A DNA stretch of 64,000 nt from Porites lobata (lineage: Eukaryota; Cnidaria; Anthozoa; Scleractinia; Poritidae). Numbering within the stretch: the first letter of the stretch is position 1; each line of letters begins with the position of its first letter. Shown in pieces: positions 41,337 through 54,100 of the stretch. Under the pieces are notes generated by a model. The model had not been told where the DNA came from, did no database searches, and saw only the letters and a list, made by a program, of their open reading frames with translations. The stretch lies in contig CALNXK010000171.1 of the NCBI GenBank assembly GCA_942486035.1, positions 175,001 through 239,000 on the forward strand, read 5' to 3'. A program made the position numbers and the translations under genes.

Positions 41337-43273
41337 CAAAAAGAAATACATAAATACATGTAAAAAGACCACAGCAGATATCGACGGAAATCACAAATAA
41401 CAAAACTTTCTAGACTATACTGTCAGTGTGTACTTTTTACAGTAGCTAATGTTGGTTGTGTAGATTTTTAATAATAAATTATTACAGTTGTGAAGGTTTT
41501 TCCTGGGCATTATATTGAGATTTCCACAGAATGATTTCTCCTGAAGAACATCAGTTCAAAGCGAGTGAAGAATCCACTTTATGCAGTGAACGTCATTATA
41601 TGGGAGTCATCACCTTGAAAACCACAATTCTGTTGAGAAACAGAGAGTTTTAAGGTTACAATCAACTGAGGAAATTATTACATGTTTACATTAATACTTA
41701 ACCTATTAGTTTCTTAAATCCTTTCTCTTTTTAAAAAAAAAAAAAAAAGTGAAATTATAATGCTAAGTGAGACCACCCTGTACAAGAAGCTCCAGAAAAC
41801 AGTTAGCTCCTTTAATAGTACCATGGGTAGAATTCCTCTCAGAATTAAGATCCAAAAGGATCCTAACCCAAAATCCTCTAAAATACTATTCATTCCTGTG
41901 TAAGAACCTAAAGGCAGGGCTGTCAGTATCCTGCACCACAGATTTAACTAAACTCTGGTTAAGTCCATCTGCAAAAATCCTTGTTCTAGGCTCTAGCTGT
42001 GTATTGGGATTTGAGGGCCTGTTAAAAAGCCATAATTTATTGTCAGTTTGCCAATCAGGTTGAATGAAAATTCGAAAATCACCTCTGGTAATTCATTGAG
42101 TCCACTGAAGGCCCAGAACAAGGATCTCAACACTGCTTTGCAGACTGGGGTTAAATTTACATCTGCAGTGCAGGCTGGGCTGTCAGTTAGATTCCAAGTT
42201 GCCAGATAATTGCAATTATTAGGCAGAGAATTTAACAGTTAGGAAGTTCTTAGGTTCTATGAAAGTGTCTGGGTGTCAGGCTCATAGTAGCTGGGGGAAT
42301 CTTGGCACTTGCCTTTGGTGACAGCCCCATGTAGGACAGTTCACTCAGGTTCAAAGATATCAAACTTTATACAATCCATTTTGAACCTCTACAATATGAA
42401 CACCACTGTATTCTGTAAAGAAAACATATGGCTCAACACCTTTGGTGTCTCTATATAGGAAGTTTGACTGTAAATACTGCTATTTGTGTTTGGTGAGTTT
42501 TTTTTTATAAAGTTCTATTATTTTATTGCACTGAATAAACTACCTTGTGGGAAGTCAAATGTTGAATTATTCACTTCACTCTCTGAGCTGTGTAAATCTT
42601 GCTCAGATTTTTCTCTGGTGTGAAAGAACTACACTTGAAGTTTCAACGGAGGAATGAGTAAAGTCTTGGGGTCATATCTGTTAGAAAAATTTGCAACTTA
42701 CCAATGGCGAGAGGCAAATTTAAGCCTGGTTTTCATATGTTGGGAAAATCCCAGACGATCTGAGATTTTGTTGACTAATGAAAACTCAAAATCATAGATA
42801 TCCCCAATTGCCTGGGATGGTCTGGAACAATTCCAGAGAATTGAGAGCGTTTCTATTTTCCTGACACATCCCAGATTTCTGTGATGGTCAGCGATCACTC
42901 TCGACAAATGAAAACTGAAATTTGTACCATCAGGGTCGTAGATGATGGACTTTCCTCATTACATTACTCTAAATTGCTGGGCTCCAATCCCCCTACCACA
43001 CACAGACGTGGCATCTCTTGAGAAAGACACAAGCGAACAAGAAAGACTTCTGGCAATTATTCAATATATCAGCAAAATATGGGATGGTCAGAAAAAATAA
43101 GGCTGTAACAATACCGAACTATCGATTAATCGCAATATTAATGCTGCAAAAGCGATGGATCAATCGTAAAAATGAAAAATCGATAGTTTCAATAGTTAAA
43201 ATTTCCTCAATAGTCACCCCTAGAAAACCAGGCTTAAGCATTAAACAGCCAACACAAACATACTGGTACTTAC
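41337..43273. other. Convergent 3' region, EPSTI1-like and SELENOT
   Basis: The two genes converge here. A MITE with ends GCCTGGTTTTCATATG and CAAATGAAAACTGAAATT occupies 42723-42919. A second inverted pair (GAACTATCGATTAATCG and AAAAATCGATAGTTTC) is at 43116-43191. The SELENOT 3' UTR must lie in the right part and should contain a SECIS element, which I could not pick out. A 16-A run is near 41733. No further gene is recognised. Confidence 0.5.
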
Positions 43274-46200
43274 TTAATGCGCGGGACTAAACTTCAGCTG
43301 ATTTTCAATGATCTGGTGAAGTTCATTAGGATTTGGAAGGCGACCAGATTGTAGTTTAGACCAAATTGGCATGTCTGAAATGGAAATACATGGGATAAAC
43401 TGTATTATTTTCTTCTCTACTGATGTAAACAATATTAAACAAAATAACAACCTCAGCCTTCTTATGTCCCTAGCCACCTTTAATAATGCCTCATTGGTAC
43501 CCGCCTTCCCCCCGGAGTACCCCCCTCCCCAAACCTGAAAAAAAAAGGAGTAAAAAGGATCAGAGTAGACCACTAAAAGAGGAAATCAGCTTAAGGGTAA
43601 ATATTTGGTTTAGGTTACCTTGCATATTGTAGCCCAATATCATGTCATGAATTATTACTTTGAAAAATTAGCAAACGGTGCTTGACACGGCATTACCACT
43701 TCGAGGGCGGAAAGAAACAGAGCTGGATGAGTAAGTTGTTCTATAAACCACTGGGGCAAGTGAACACAATTTTGTTTTCTATCATGTCTCGTCATTTTCA
43801 AACTTAACATTAAGTTTGTGCAATCTAGCAGTTCTCCAAAGTTACTACTAGCAGTACCCTATGCACAAACAAACTGAGATTCTAATTTAAGCATCCATCA
43901 ATTGTCTCTGGATCTTACCATTTAGTGAAACTTCAAATGCTCCCGTGGATATCAGCTGCCCTTCAATCATGTTTGTAGTAAAAAATATCAAAATACAGGC
44001 ATACATCTGCAACAAAGGTAAGAAACAGGAAGTTCTACTGATGTATAAAAATGACTGATGAAACTAATGTCCTTCTTCTTCAAAACTAAGAAATGAGTGA
44101 ATTTTCACGAAAAATGATCATGAATATTTTTGTTGTGTGGCAACACAAGTCCATTAAATTCTTCAACCCATTTTAACTACCTTCATTGCCAATTCAAGCC
44201 ACATAACAACAATTTTCCTTGCTTGGGCAGGGTTTGTACAGATTTTTGGATCCAAAATTTTTTTGGAAAACAGAAATTAATATTTTCTTTTCCAGACTCA
44301 AAGTTATCAAATAGGTGATCATTGGATACCTTAAAAAACACAAAACAAAGCTTTGTTCATGATGTGCTGCAATCGTACATGTGAGATTGAATAAGATTTG
44401 ACCAAAAGGAAAAAAAATTTCACATATACATTAGTTGTTGTAGCTCTAAAAAAAGTCAAGGCTTTTAAGGTGGCTCGACTGGATTTTTTTGGGGGAATAC
44501 CTCCCACGTTTGAGCATTAAGTACGTTGACATGAGTAAAGATATGGGGAAAAGGTTACCACAACTGTATTATATAAAAATGAAAATTTCTTATGATCTGG
44601 GTTTTATTGCAATCGGAGTCGCCATGGCAACGTAATGATGCCATAACGCTTTTTATTCATCTTTGTGTTTCTCTGTACCAAGAGTTTTTTGAAGAAATCG
44701 CTTAACAGAGTATGTACCTGCCATAATTGCCTCCATTATGGCAAAGTTTCAACAAATTCTATGAGAGCGTTTTCGAAATATTTTGACATGCAGTTTTAAC
44801 AATCATAAAAACAGTGAAGTAGCATGCTATCCAAACAATTCGCTAATATTTTAAGAAACTGATAAGCTTTGGAAACGCAGCTTCATCCCATAGTGGTTTG
44901 ATTCCATTGAAAACTGCATACAAAAAAAGGGGAATTGCTCTGAGAGATCGCGAGTAAGAAGAATTTTATTGACTTGCATTCAGTTGCTTTTGTTATAGTT
45001 TTCGGACATAATTTGCTCCGATTGCAATAAAACCCAGATCATAAGAAATTTTCATCTTTATATAATACAGTTGTGGTAACCTTTTTCTCATATCTTTACT
45101 CATGCCGACGTAGTTAAAGCTCAAATGTGGGAGGTATCCCCCCCAAAAAATCCAGTCGAGCCACCTTAACCACTTTTTCCAGCCTTAATCTCCATTTTCC
45201 AGACTTTTTCCAGGTCTAGAAAATTGCCGGGCAAATTTCAAGACTTTTTCAAGAATTCAAGACTCTGTGCGAACCCTGCTTGTGTCAAAAAATGCAAAGG
45301 GTACAGTGTTTCCTGCCTCATTTTGCTACTTTTCTAAGAATGAATTTCAAACCATACACAATGGATGTACCTTATTTTGAGTTGCCCAAATATAAACTTG
45401 TGGTGGATTGATATTGAGAGTCTCCCATATCTGGAGTCTTTCACCAAGTAAAACAATTGCCATCACAGCCAACTTTGCCATGCTAATGAAACTTGCTAGC
45501 ATCTGTCGGGGACGGGGTGGGGGATAATTGTCACCTTCAATGCGTAGCATAGGGTAGTTCTGGTGAATGAAGCCGGCGTATTCCTCAAACACCTTCCGGT
45601 ATCCTCAGGAGTAACTTAATAAAACAAAGAAAAGGCTTGGTTAGAAAAATGGTTTTTGCTCTGTACGTTCTCACACAAGGTTTCATGGTATCTCATACTG
45701 AGTGTGGGAAGAGAATGACACTTGGGTATATTTAACAATAATTATTATTCCTCTCGCCCTCCTTGCCTTTGAGTCAATAGCCCATGAGGCCGCAGGCTGA
45801 ATGGGCTATTGACTCAGAGGCCATGAGGGGAGGAATAATAATCATTGTTTTAGTAAAATCCAACTAGTTGGTCAAAAATATCGAGACAAAACAACTTAAG
45901 CTAGCAAAACGCGATTCAGCCGCCATTGTTTTGATTTTCGAACCCGGCACTTTTCGCTACCAGTGGGCTATAACCTATAGCCCAGTAGTAGCTCAACCAA
46001 TCAGAATGTAGCATTGATTATAGACCACTAGTTGGATTTTACTAATACGCTATATGAGTACAGTCAGTGTGTTTTGGTTCATTAGTATCCCTCAGTGATG
46101 GATACAGACCGTCAGATAAGGGGGAGCCCGGTCATCCAGACCCTGAGATAAGGGGACGCCCAGTCTCAAAAAAATGTTTTCGGGCCCTTTTGGCCTCAAA

Positions 46201-47551
46201 GTGGTCTAAAAGTAAGGGGGGCCCTGGGCCCCACCACTGTCCTTGGCTCATTTGTCAGTGTACAAGTAGCATAAACTGCCACTTATAAGTTTCCCCACTT
46301 ACTGGGAGGGGGGGCAGTTATAAGCCATCTACCTGTAAACCAAAAATTTGAATGCTTTTATATATTATATGCATCAATTTTTAATATTTTTACTATTGAC
46401 GTATTGTAAATTATTCTATTTTCAGCTTAGTTTTAGTTGTAAATATGCAAATATTCAGCTTCTGGCTGCCTATGTATATATTTTTAATAAACTATCTGTC
46501 TATCTATGTAAAATGCATTTGATTTAAGAAACTATCTATCTATACATTTGATTATCCCCCCCCCCCCCAGATATAAGCACCACTCCAAATGTATTTAAAT
46601 GTGAATTTGATTTATCACGGCATTTTGAAGCTTTGTTAAGCTTGAGTATATGCCAGATGTAATTTGATCAATCAGTATAGCTTGCTTTGAAGCACTTTTT
46701 TATTCTGGTTATAGGCCCCCTAAGATATCAGCCCCTCAGTTTATAAGCCCTCCTAAAGCCCCTTGCGAAGATGTATTAGCTCAGGGCTTACATGTGTATA
46801 TAGGGCGCAGTTTATGATTTTAAGATATGAAGTACATGGAGAGTTGGAGAGGGTGAAAGAGGCATAAGAGTTGTGCGATGCCCAGCCAACAGCAACCCTA
46901 GCCTCTGAACTGCTCCCAATCTTCTTGTGTCTCTCTTTGCATATGTATAGACAGGAAGCCAATATTAATATCGTAAGCAATCAAAAATTACAAAGTGTTC
47001 TAATCAGCATTCCAGAGTGAATATTATGTTTACAGAGGCTTGATTTCCCATGTGTTGACTAATATTGAAAAATTAATTATAACTGACCGCCCCAGCTTTG
47101 TTTTTGGTTTCCTGTTGTATGTCTTTACTTTAAAACTCTAATTTGTCCAATCATGATCAGCTTGAGATCATGAGTGCCTGACTGATGACAAAAAAACTTC
47201 GAGTATTTAAATTCTTGCATTCCAAAATACAACAGATCGCTTACAAACCGACTGTAACCGTTCAAAAATTTAAGATTTTTGATTAACAGTGAAATCTAGA
47301 AAAGCTTCCGTGAGAGAATCGATAGAATTCAATAATATCACACAGCAATACAAAAGAACTTTAAGCTTAAAGCATGCACCTTACCAATAAAGAAATTTTA
47401 TCGTTGGCCCGGTAAACGCGGCCGCTTTCTTTACTTTTTCCATGTTGTCTGGGTTTGATGCTTGGACTCGGGAGGGAAACACTATTTCCTTCACAGTCAT
47501 TAACGAAAAAATCGACAAGACTGCCGCAAGTAGATACACGTTTGACGCCAT
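43274..47551 (-). CDS. SELENOT: Selenoprotein T (in-frame TGA = selenocysteine)
   Basis: An ER-membrane thioredoxin-like oxidoreductase. Four coding exons, in transcription order 47551-47385, 45614-45371, 44006-43919 and 43374-43274, join in phase to 199 residues if TGA at 45607-45605 is read as Sec. The redox motif is C56-Y-S-U59, split by intron 1 (TG|T), followed by GYRKVFEEY. Other family hallmarks are RIEGDNYPPP, a hydrophobic segment (MAKLAVMAIVLLGERLQIW), MYACILIFFTTNMIEGQLIS, TGAFEVSLND and MPIWSKLQSGRLPNPNEL. The N-terminus is hydrophobic (NVYLLAAVLSIFSLM), consistent with a signal peptide. I chose the ATG at 47551; an in-frame upstream extension exists but lacks a start ATG near it. 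The SECIS element was not located. A gene finder without selenocysteine support would truncate or split this gene. Confidence 0.95.
44469..45165. mobile_element. DNA element with 150-bp inverted ends and TTAA duplication
   Basis: The ends GGTGGCTCGACTGGATTTTT and its complement are flanked on both sides by TTAA (44465-44468 and 45166-45169). The arms run to about 44619 and from 45016, nearly identical (TTATGATCTGGGTTTTATTG and its mirror). TTAA duplication is typical of piggyBac and Kolobok transposons; no transposase remains. It lies in SELENOT intron 2. Confidence 0.9.
45740..46048. mobile_element. MITE with AGTAAAATCCAACTAGT arms
   Basis: An inner palindrome (CTTTGAGTCAATAGCCCAT and ATGGGCTATTGACTCAGAGG) lies within a pair of TAGTAAAATCCAACTAGT and ACTAGTTGGATTTTACTAAT. 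It seems to be two related foldback units side by side. SELENOT intron 1. Confidence 0.7.
46540..46570. repeat. Short homopolymer C run
   Basis: A run of about twelve C at 46557-46569 follows GATTATCC in SELENOT intron 1. Such runs are common assembly weak points. Confidence 0.8.
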
Positions 47552-48161
47552 ATTGGCGCTCGTTCTTAAGGCAGTGACGTAAGCATGAAAGAAACCATAT
47601 GTCACGTGATAATCTAAATAAAGAAATTGCGGTTTTCGAGACGTTTTTCGGGGGTCTGTGTTTTCAAGACACCCAGGGGGTCTAAGTTTTCCGGGTTCTG
47701 AGGTCTGAGTTTTCCTGACACCCCTATAAGGGTCTATAAGAATACAAACCCTAATAATATATGTCTAGAGAGAGCAACGGGCGGTCATCTGTCCTCTAAA
47801 TCTTCTGATACCGGGTGATTCAAGAGTGAGTATGTATGTATTTATTACGTTCATCTTAAAGACCATAAAATGAAGGATCTCCTAACAAGGCGGGTCGCAG
47901 AAAGCCAAAGTACCGACGTCGGGTCGGTCGACAGTTTTTGACTCATTTCCTTCTTAATGAGCCCGCGGCCTGTTACGCTGAGACTTTACCCTCGTGACAT
48001 GCGCGACAGGGCGTTCGGATGAAAAAATCACTGGGTTGCTGTTTTTGCCCCCGAATTTCAAAATTGTCCAATGTTTGCATGATATTTTTTTGTGATTTCA
48101 GCGGAAATTGAGTATCTTTACCGAGAAGATTTATCCAATGTGACACTACTCAGAGTAAACG
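47552..48161. promoter_or_regulatory. Head-to-head intergenic region, SELENOT/SAP130
   Basis: SELENOT (minus) and SAP130 (plus) start codons are 610 bp apart. The stretch includes a degenerate repeat of GGGTCTGTGTTTTC-type units at 47645-47720. An acceptor-like TGATTTCAG ends at 48101, so the first SAP130 coding exon may be preceded by a non-coding exon. Confidence 0.5.
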
Positions 48162-51100
48162 ATGAGTTACCCAGCCGAAGATCGACACGAGCGGGACGTA
48201 GTCGGCGGCCCGTCACGGAATCCCGCTCAGGACATGGAAAAACACGAGAAATCAAAAGTTTTGGCTGCCAATCCTGGAGGTATTCTGCTTTCTTCTCATT
48301 CTTTTGCATAAATTTCCCTTCTTTTAGTTATTAATATTATACCTTAATCCTTATGTTAACCAGAATTGCGGTATTTCCGATCCGTTTAAAGAATGAAATG
48401 TATTGGACGCAAAATTTTGAACAGATCCACGTTGGCCACTAAAAAATCTTTTCCTCCAGTTAATGTGCCTTGTTTGAATGTTTGTGTATTAAATTTTTTG
48501 AAAAACCCTTGATCATCAGAGAAGCGCGGAGCGTTGGTTTATTTTAATGTAATAATCAGCCTTTTACCTATGTGATCATCACAAACGACCTATTATTGTA
48601 AGGTTTCACTATGAGCTGATACTACACAATAAATTCAGCATGAAAACCAATCAATAGGCAAGTCAAAATTTACGGCAAATACTCAGAAATGTCTAAAAAT
48701 TCGCCGTTTGAATTGTTTTGTTACCAAATATTTTTGCATTTGGACTTCAGTTAGATCTATTCCCCATTCACTTGGCCTTCAAAATTTACGATACCATCAG
48801 TTGCATCTAAGCGTGGACACAAGACAAAAAAAAACATGTTCTAATAGGGTGCCTTTCATGACATGCTTTGCCACCCAACATTTGAAGTTTGATAGCCGTT
48901 AAAGCAAACTGTTACGCCAAAGGTAACTTGTTTATATGTTTTTGATCAGCGCATTCGCTCTTATTTCATTTTTCTCAACTTTCAGGCATATTTCTTACTC
49001 AGAAACAGCACACTTGCCTTCAGAAATTATTCTAAATATCTAAAAGTTCTTGCAAAGAATATTTTGTTGAGCGAAAACAAATCAAGTCGACAACAGCCGC
49101 CTACTCCAAACTTGAATGTTTGGCGGCAAGACATGTCATGTTTGCACCCAAGCAGAACAGGTTTATTCCTCTCATGTACACACTCAGATACAACCGATGG
49201 TAATATCATCTGGATATATCATCATTATCCACCACACATCTTGCCCCTCTTGTTTAAGACGGCAGTAATTATATTGTCAGTTTCTTAAACGCGCTGAATT
49301 TTTGTGCCGCTCTTTGGAAAAAAAAAAGAAAAAGTATGGTAAGAATTTTTTTAAGTTTTCGAGTTCTTTCAAAGCTAAAAATGTGAATAGTGATGTGTGA
49401 AGAGTCTCTGTTGCTATTGAAGTTTGTAAAGACTTGTAGGGAGAACTTGTATTTTGATGTCGGGACTTAAAGATGAAGAATTTAACTTTGTACCCTCATT
49501 TCATCTGTGCTCCTTTTGAATGTCAGCAAAATATAAAATTATCCATCACCATACAGAAGGTATAGAACTGTATTGATGAAGAAAAGAAGTACCCTGAACT
49601 TCAGTTCTGTTTTGCTGAGATGTTTTTCTTTGGTTACAGCTACCTTGTCAGGCCCAGAGAGTAGTGGTTTTCACAGGACACAAATGGATCAAGCAAACCT
49701 CAAGGTTTAGATCAACAATGATGTTTTCTGCCCCATTTTGTTTGGTTTGGATAGTGTTTTAAGCAAAATTGTATCTTGGTTTTTACACTTACCTCCAAAC
49801 AACTTACTTGCCCATTTCATTCCTTATAAAATCTAATTATTAAAAGTGAAAATTCAAAAACATCCCATTCCATGCAGATTGTCTGCCACTTTCTAAATCC
49901 TACTCTGTAAAAAAAATTACAAACCCTAGAACCTGATCTTACCCTGCTAGCAGAGTCACTTCGATCTTTCCTGATCTAGGCATAAAGGGGCCATTTTATT
50001 GTTACCTTTTTTGTATTTCACCAAACCTAAATTCACCTATTGTAGATTCTGTTATCTCCCGCCCCCACCCCACCCCCACCCCCCTCCCAAAAATTCAGAT
50101 TCTTTTGAATGTTGTTCTCACCCAGATACACATCTATTATGATACAATAATATTATTGGTCTTTTTTATATGGCCTGCCTCAACTAGCCTTGCTAACTGC
50201 AGGCTAGTGGTAGTTTGTGAATTCGAATAAAAAATTGAAATATTATTGAAAGTTGAAAGTCTGTTTGGTGAACAATTTGGCTCACCTAAGTGGTGAGGGA
50301 TTATATGAAATGGGTTTTGTGTACATTCATCATCATCATTGGTAACATGATTTACATCAAACCATTCTTTTGTGTTATTGAGAATTTATTTTAACACACA
50401 ATTGCAGATTGGTAAACCCCTGCAGAATCGCCCAATAGCCCCAGCTTCAGGGACACTTGCAGGGATCATTCCTGGTGGACACCTAACACCTGGTCTTGTT
50501 GCAAGTGGAATGCAGGCATTTGGAGCTGGTCATCCCCTGTTAGCTGCCTCCATGATGAGACTGCCACAGCCTGCCTTCTCTCATGTTCCAGCTGGAGCAG
50601 CAGCAGGGGCAGCACTGGCTGGAGTGACTCCACGGAATACTTCATTGCGAACTCCTTCAGTGCCACACCCTGTTAAACCATTAGGTTTAAGCTCTCAAAC
50701 TCATGCCAGTGGGGGACAGTCGCAGACACATGCACCTACGACGACAACAGGTTCTTCTCGACCATCGTCTCCAGGCGCGTCAACACCTCATCTTGCTACT
50801 GCCGCAGCAGCGACATCTGTGAACCAGCCAGGATCAGACCACAAACCTGGTGAACTGCGTGACGCAAGACCAGCTATGATGCCTGAATTAGCCCGGAGAG
50901 GGGCATCACCAACTGTTCAGCCCATGGGTACGTCACCACACCCTCCTGTTTCTGTTGGTGGCAAAGTGATAAACATTGTCCCTTCAGCTGCACATCCCCC
51001 GACTCACCAAACACCCAAGGCAGCTGTTCCTACGTTACCCTCGCATCACCCTAGCTCGGCACATAGCACAGCTGTTGGAGTCTCTTCTGTTAGTAACAGC

Positions 51101-54100
51101 ATGCCGCACATGCCGTCACCTGGGACTGGAATGTCCGGTCATTCTCAACAATCGAAGATGGTACCGTCCAACGCTGTTAGTGTGACACCAGCCGCCATAT
51201 TGACCTCAACAGCCAAACTTTATACTCCTGCTCATCATTTGGCTTTTACTGCACCACGACCAGCTCCCATCTCCAGCTCAGAAACTACTATGGTATGAGT
51301 TTATTTTTGTTTAAATGTAATAATGTTCAGGGTTGTCACTAAGATTTCAAGTTGCCGGGTAAATACAACAAGTAGGCGGGGAATCAAACGGCTGGGGATT
51401 TCTTTTGGTTCTATTTTTCTTCTATTTTCCAATAAAAGTAACCGGGGGCCACTCTCTTAGTAGCCGGGGAAAATCCCCGGCTCGCGGCTCTTAATGACAA
51501 CCCTGAATGTTGATAACAATAATATTGTGATAATTATGATGACTTTGACAATGGCAAAAACCATGGGCAGAAAAAATGAGGCACATTAGAGTTTAAGGTG
51601 TCTCAGATAAAGACAGTATGGTATTATATTAAATATGGCCTCTCAAATGATAAACAAATTTAGTTTGAAGAAAATAATGTTGAGGAGAGGTCTCCAAAGT
51701 CTTATTTTCAAACTTCCTGTGTGGAAGTAATTTTTTCTTCAGTAATGAGATGACGGTAATGTTTTTTCCAGAATCCAGCTGATCACAGTAGGCTCACTAA
51801 GCCAAGCGGATCAGCTTCGCCGGCAACTGTGTCTTCCCATCAGACTAGTTCCATGTCCACAGTGCCACACATGACTGGTCCTGCTCTCAGCTCAGGTACA
51901 TTATTTTGATATTTTTTTTGTGTGTATTTTAGTAACATAGCATAAGCCACATTTACATGTCAAATGTGCAAAGAAGTGGTGGCTGATCAAGCACTTAAAC
52001 TCACACCTCAAACTTGCCATGTTTCCTTTCAAAAGAAACATTGCTCCTTTGTATCTCTCTTTAAGCAGGTACCAGTGCAGCTTTGTTATTTCTTAAGAAA
52101 TCAAAAAAGTTTTTTTTCATATTGCTGCTTCACATGAGTAAGTCGACTCACCTGGTCCTAAAAGATGAAAATTCTTCAATGTCAACAGCTACTTGGTCTA
52201 GTTTCTTACATGTGTAAAATCATATCCTGTAGAAGTACAGCCGAGTGGGTACACTATTGTATTCCTGGGAAAGAAAACAATTTTATTGTTCTTGGCAAAA
52301 CTTTCATTACTTGCTTCTCTTTAGATTAAAGTGACTGAGAGTTGAAAGGCTGTGCATTTTGTGACTTTTTTACATCTTTTATTGCTTTTAAGTTGTGGGA
52401 GGTGAAAGCAGAATGGACAGGTAATTAGAACTTTTTGCTTGTGGTGCATTTAAATGTTTTGCTATATTATTACATTTAATTGAATAAAATTTACCTCTGA
52501 ATAGTAAAGACAAAGTTTTTCAAATATTCCCCTTATCATAGAATTGGTTGTTACTTGCTATGTACTTTGTACATTCATTTTGGTATCACATTTTATTCTG
52601 TAGAGCTCATCAGGCAATACCTCCGTTTCCTTATCATCACCCAGGCATGGCAGGAATGGCTGGAATGGCTGGCTTGTTTTATCAGGATGCATTATCAGGT
52701 CAACTATTTCATTGTCCTTAGTATGTGTAATCAAATGGTGACGAGTGAAATTAGGGAATAATTTTCACGTCCATTTTGTCCAAATCCTTATAATTTCCCG
52801 AGCCTTTAGACTCGATGACGCACATGCAAACTTGTTGTTTTGCTAATATAAACTTATCACTTTTTGAGTGTTCTCATTGCCGTCGCCGTCATTGTTACTT
52901 AAACTCCCTACTGTTGTGATCCAGAAATTTTGCAACCATGGTAATGGTATAGGACTGTTGTTGATGACAGTGACTGACAATAACCAGAGTTTAATACCAT
53001 CAGCTGACACGATACAACTCACTTTGACTCTGAAGATGGCTATCGCACAGGTTGTCGAAATTTCAGTCACTGTCGTCAACAACAGTCCTATTCAGGACTA
53101 CATTCACCCCAGACGATCATACTCAACCTACTTTTGAAATGACTCCTGGGTTCTAACTTTTCACAGTTTTTCAAATACATTTGTGGCCAAATCAAAACCT
53201 TTCATTGAACAGCCTTAGTTTAGCTAGTCACCTTTCCATTTCTTCTCTTAAACTTTTTTTACTGAATGAAGACAGGGAATAAGTTAGTTCATTTTGTCAC
53301 CTTACTTTATCTTGTTGATACCACAGTACACCCAAGCATTGCACATGCACAGTATCACCAGCAATTTGGGGCAATGCAATCACTTGCTAGATCTCAACAG
53401 AGTGTTGCTACATCTGCTGCTGCCGCTGCCGCTGCAGCTCAAGTCGCAGCTGCTGCTGGAGTTAATCCCATGCAAATTATGGAGCATCCTCGGCTTATTT
53501 TCCAGCCAACTGCTGCTGCTGCTCTTGGGGTTGGAGGTAATAGTATTTTTGGTACTGTGTTATTTTTTTACGATATTATTTTTGTCTTAAGTCCATACTA
53601 GCGGACACTCCAGGGACCTAGAGTTAATTAAGTGTCCCGATTAGCAAGAGTCCGTAATAGCTGGAGTTCATTTCAGTCAAATCTCTGTATTTTTTTTTTT
53701 CGTGGGATTTAGCCGCTGTCTGTATTATGGGGGAGTCCGTTATAGTAGGGTGCCCACAATGTGAGTTGACTGTACTCTACAACTTCTCTGGATCTGAAAC
53801 ATGTCATCCAGACAATCTCCCTAACTGTGCCTTGTGGTCAGTCTATCCAGTTCCAGTACCAGTACCAGTATATTCCCCCAATGCAAGAGCCCTTTTGCCA
53901 CAGAGTGACATTGTTGGATTTACATTCAATCAATGCAGCCAAACCAACTTTCACTTGGATTCTCCTCTTCGCTTGTTCAACGAATTAAAGATGTTCAACA
54001 TTTTTGAGATAATAATCCAGGGTCCCTTTGGTGTGGCTGCTTAGACTTTACAAGAAGCATCTTCTTTGTTATATTAGCCTATGGTAAAGGAGTTTCAGTT

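Noticed and set aside
42740..42800. SECIS candidate starting at an ATGA on the minus strand (near 42793)
   Set aside because: A TGAGTTTT/AAAATCTCA stem exists, but the AA in the apical loop and the 3' GA quartet are not at the required spacing, and it lies in a MITE.
42698..42907. Minus-strand 69-codon frame as a SELENOT 3' exon
   Set aside because: It lies in a MITE, and SELENOT already ends with a conserved C-terminus and stop at 43274.
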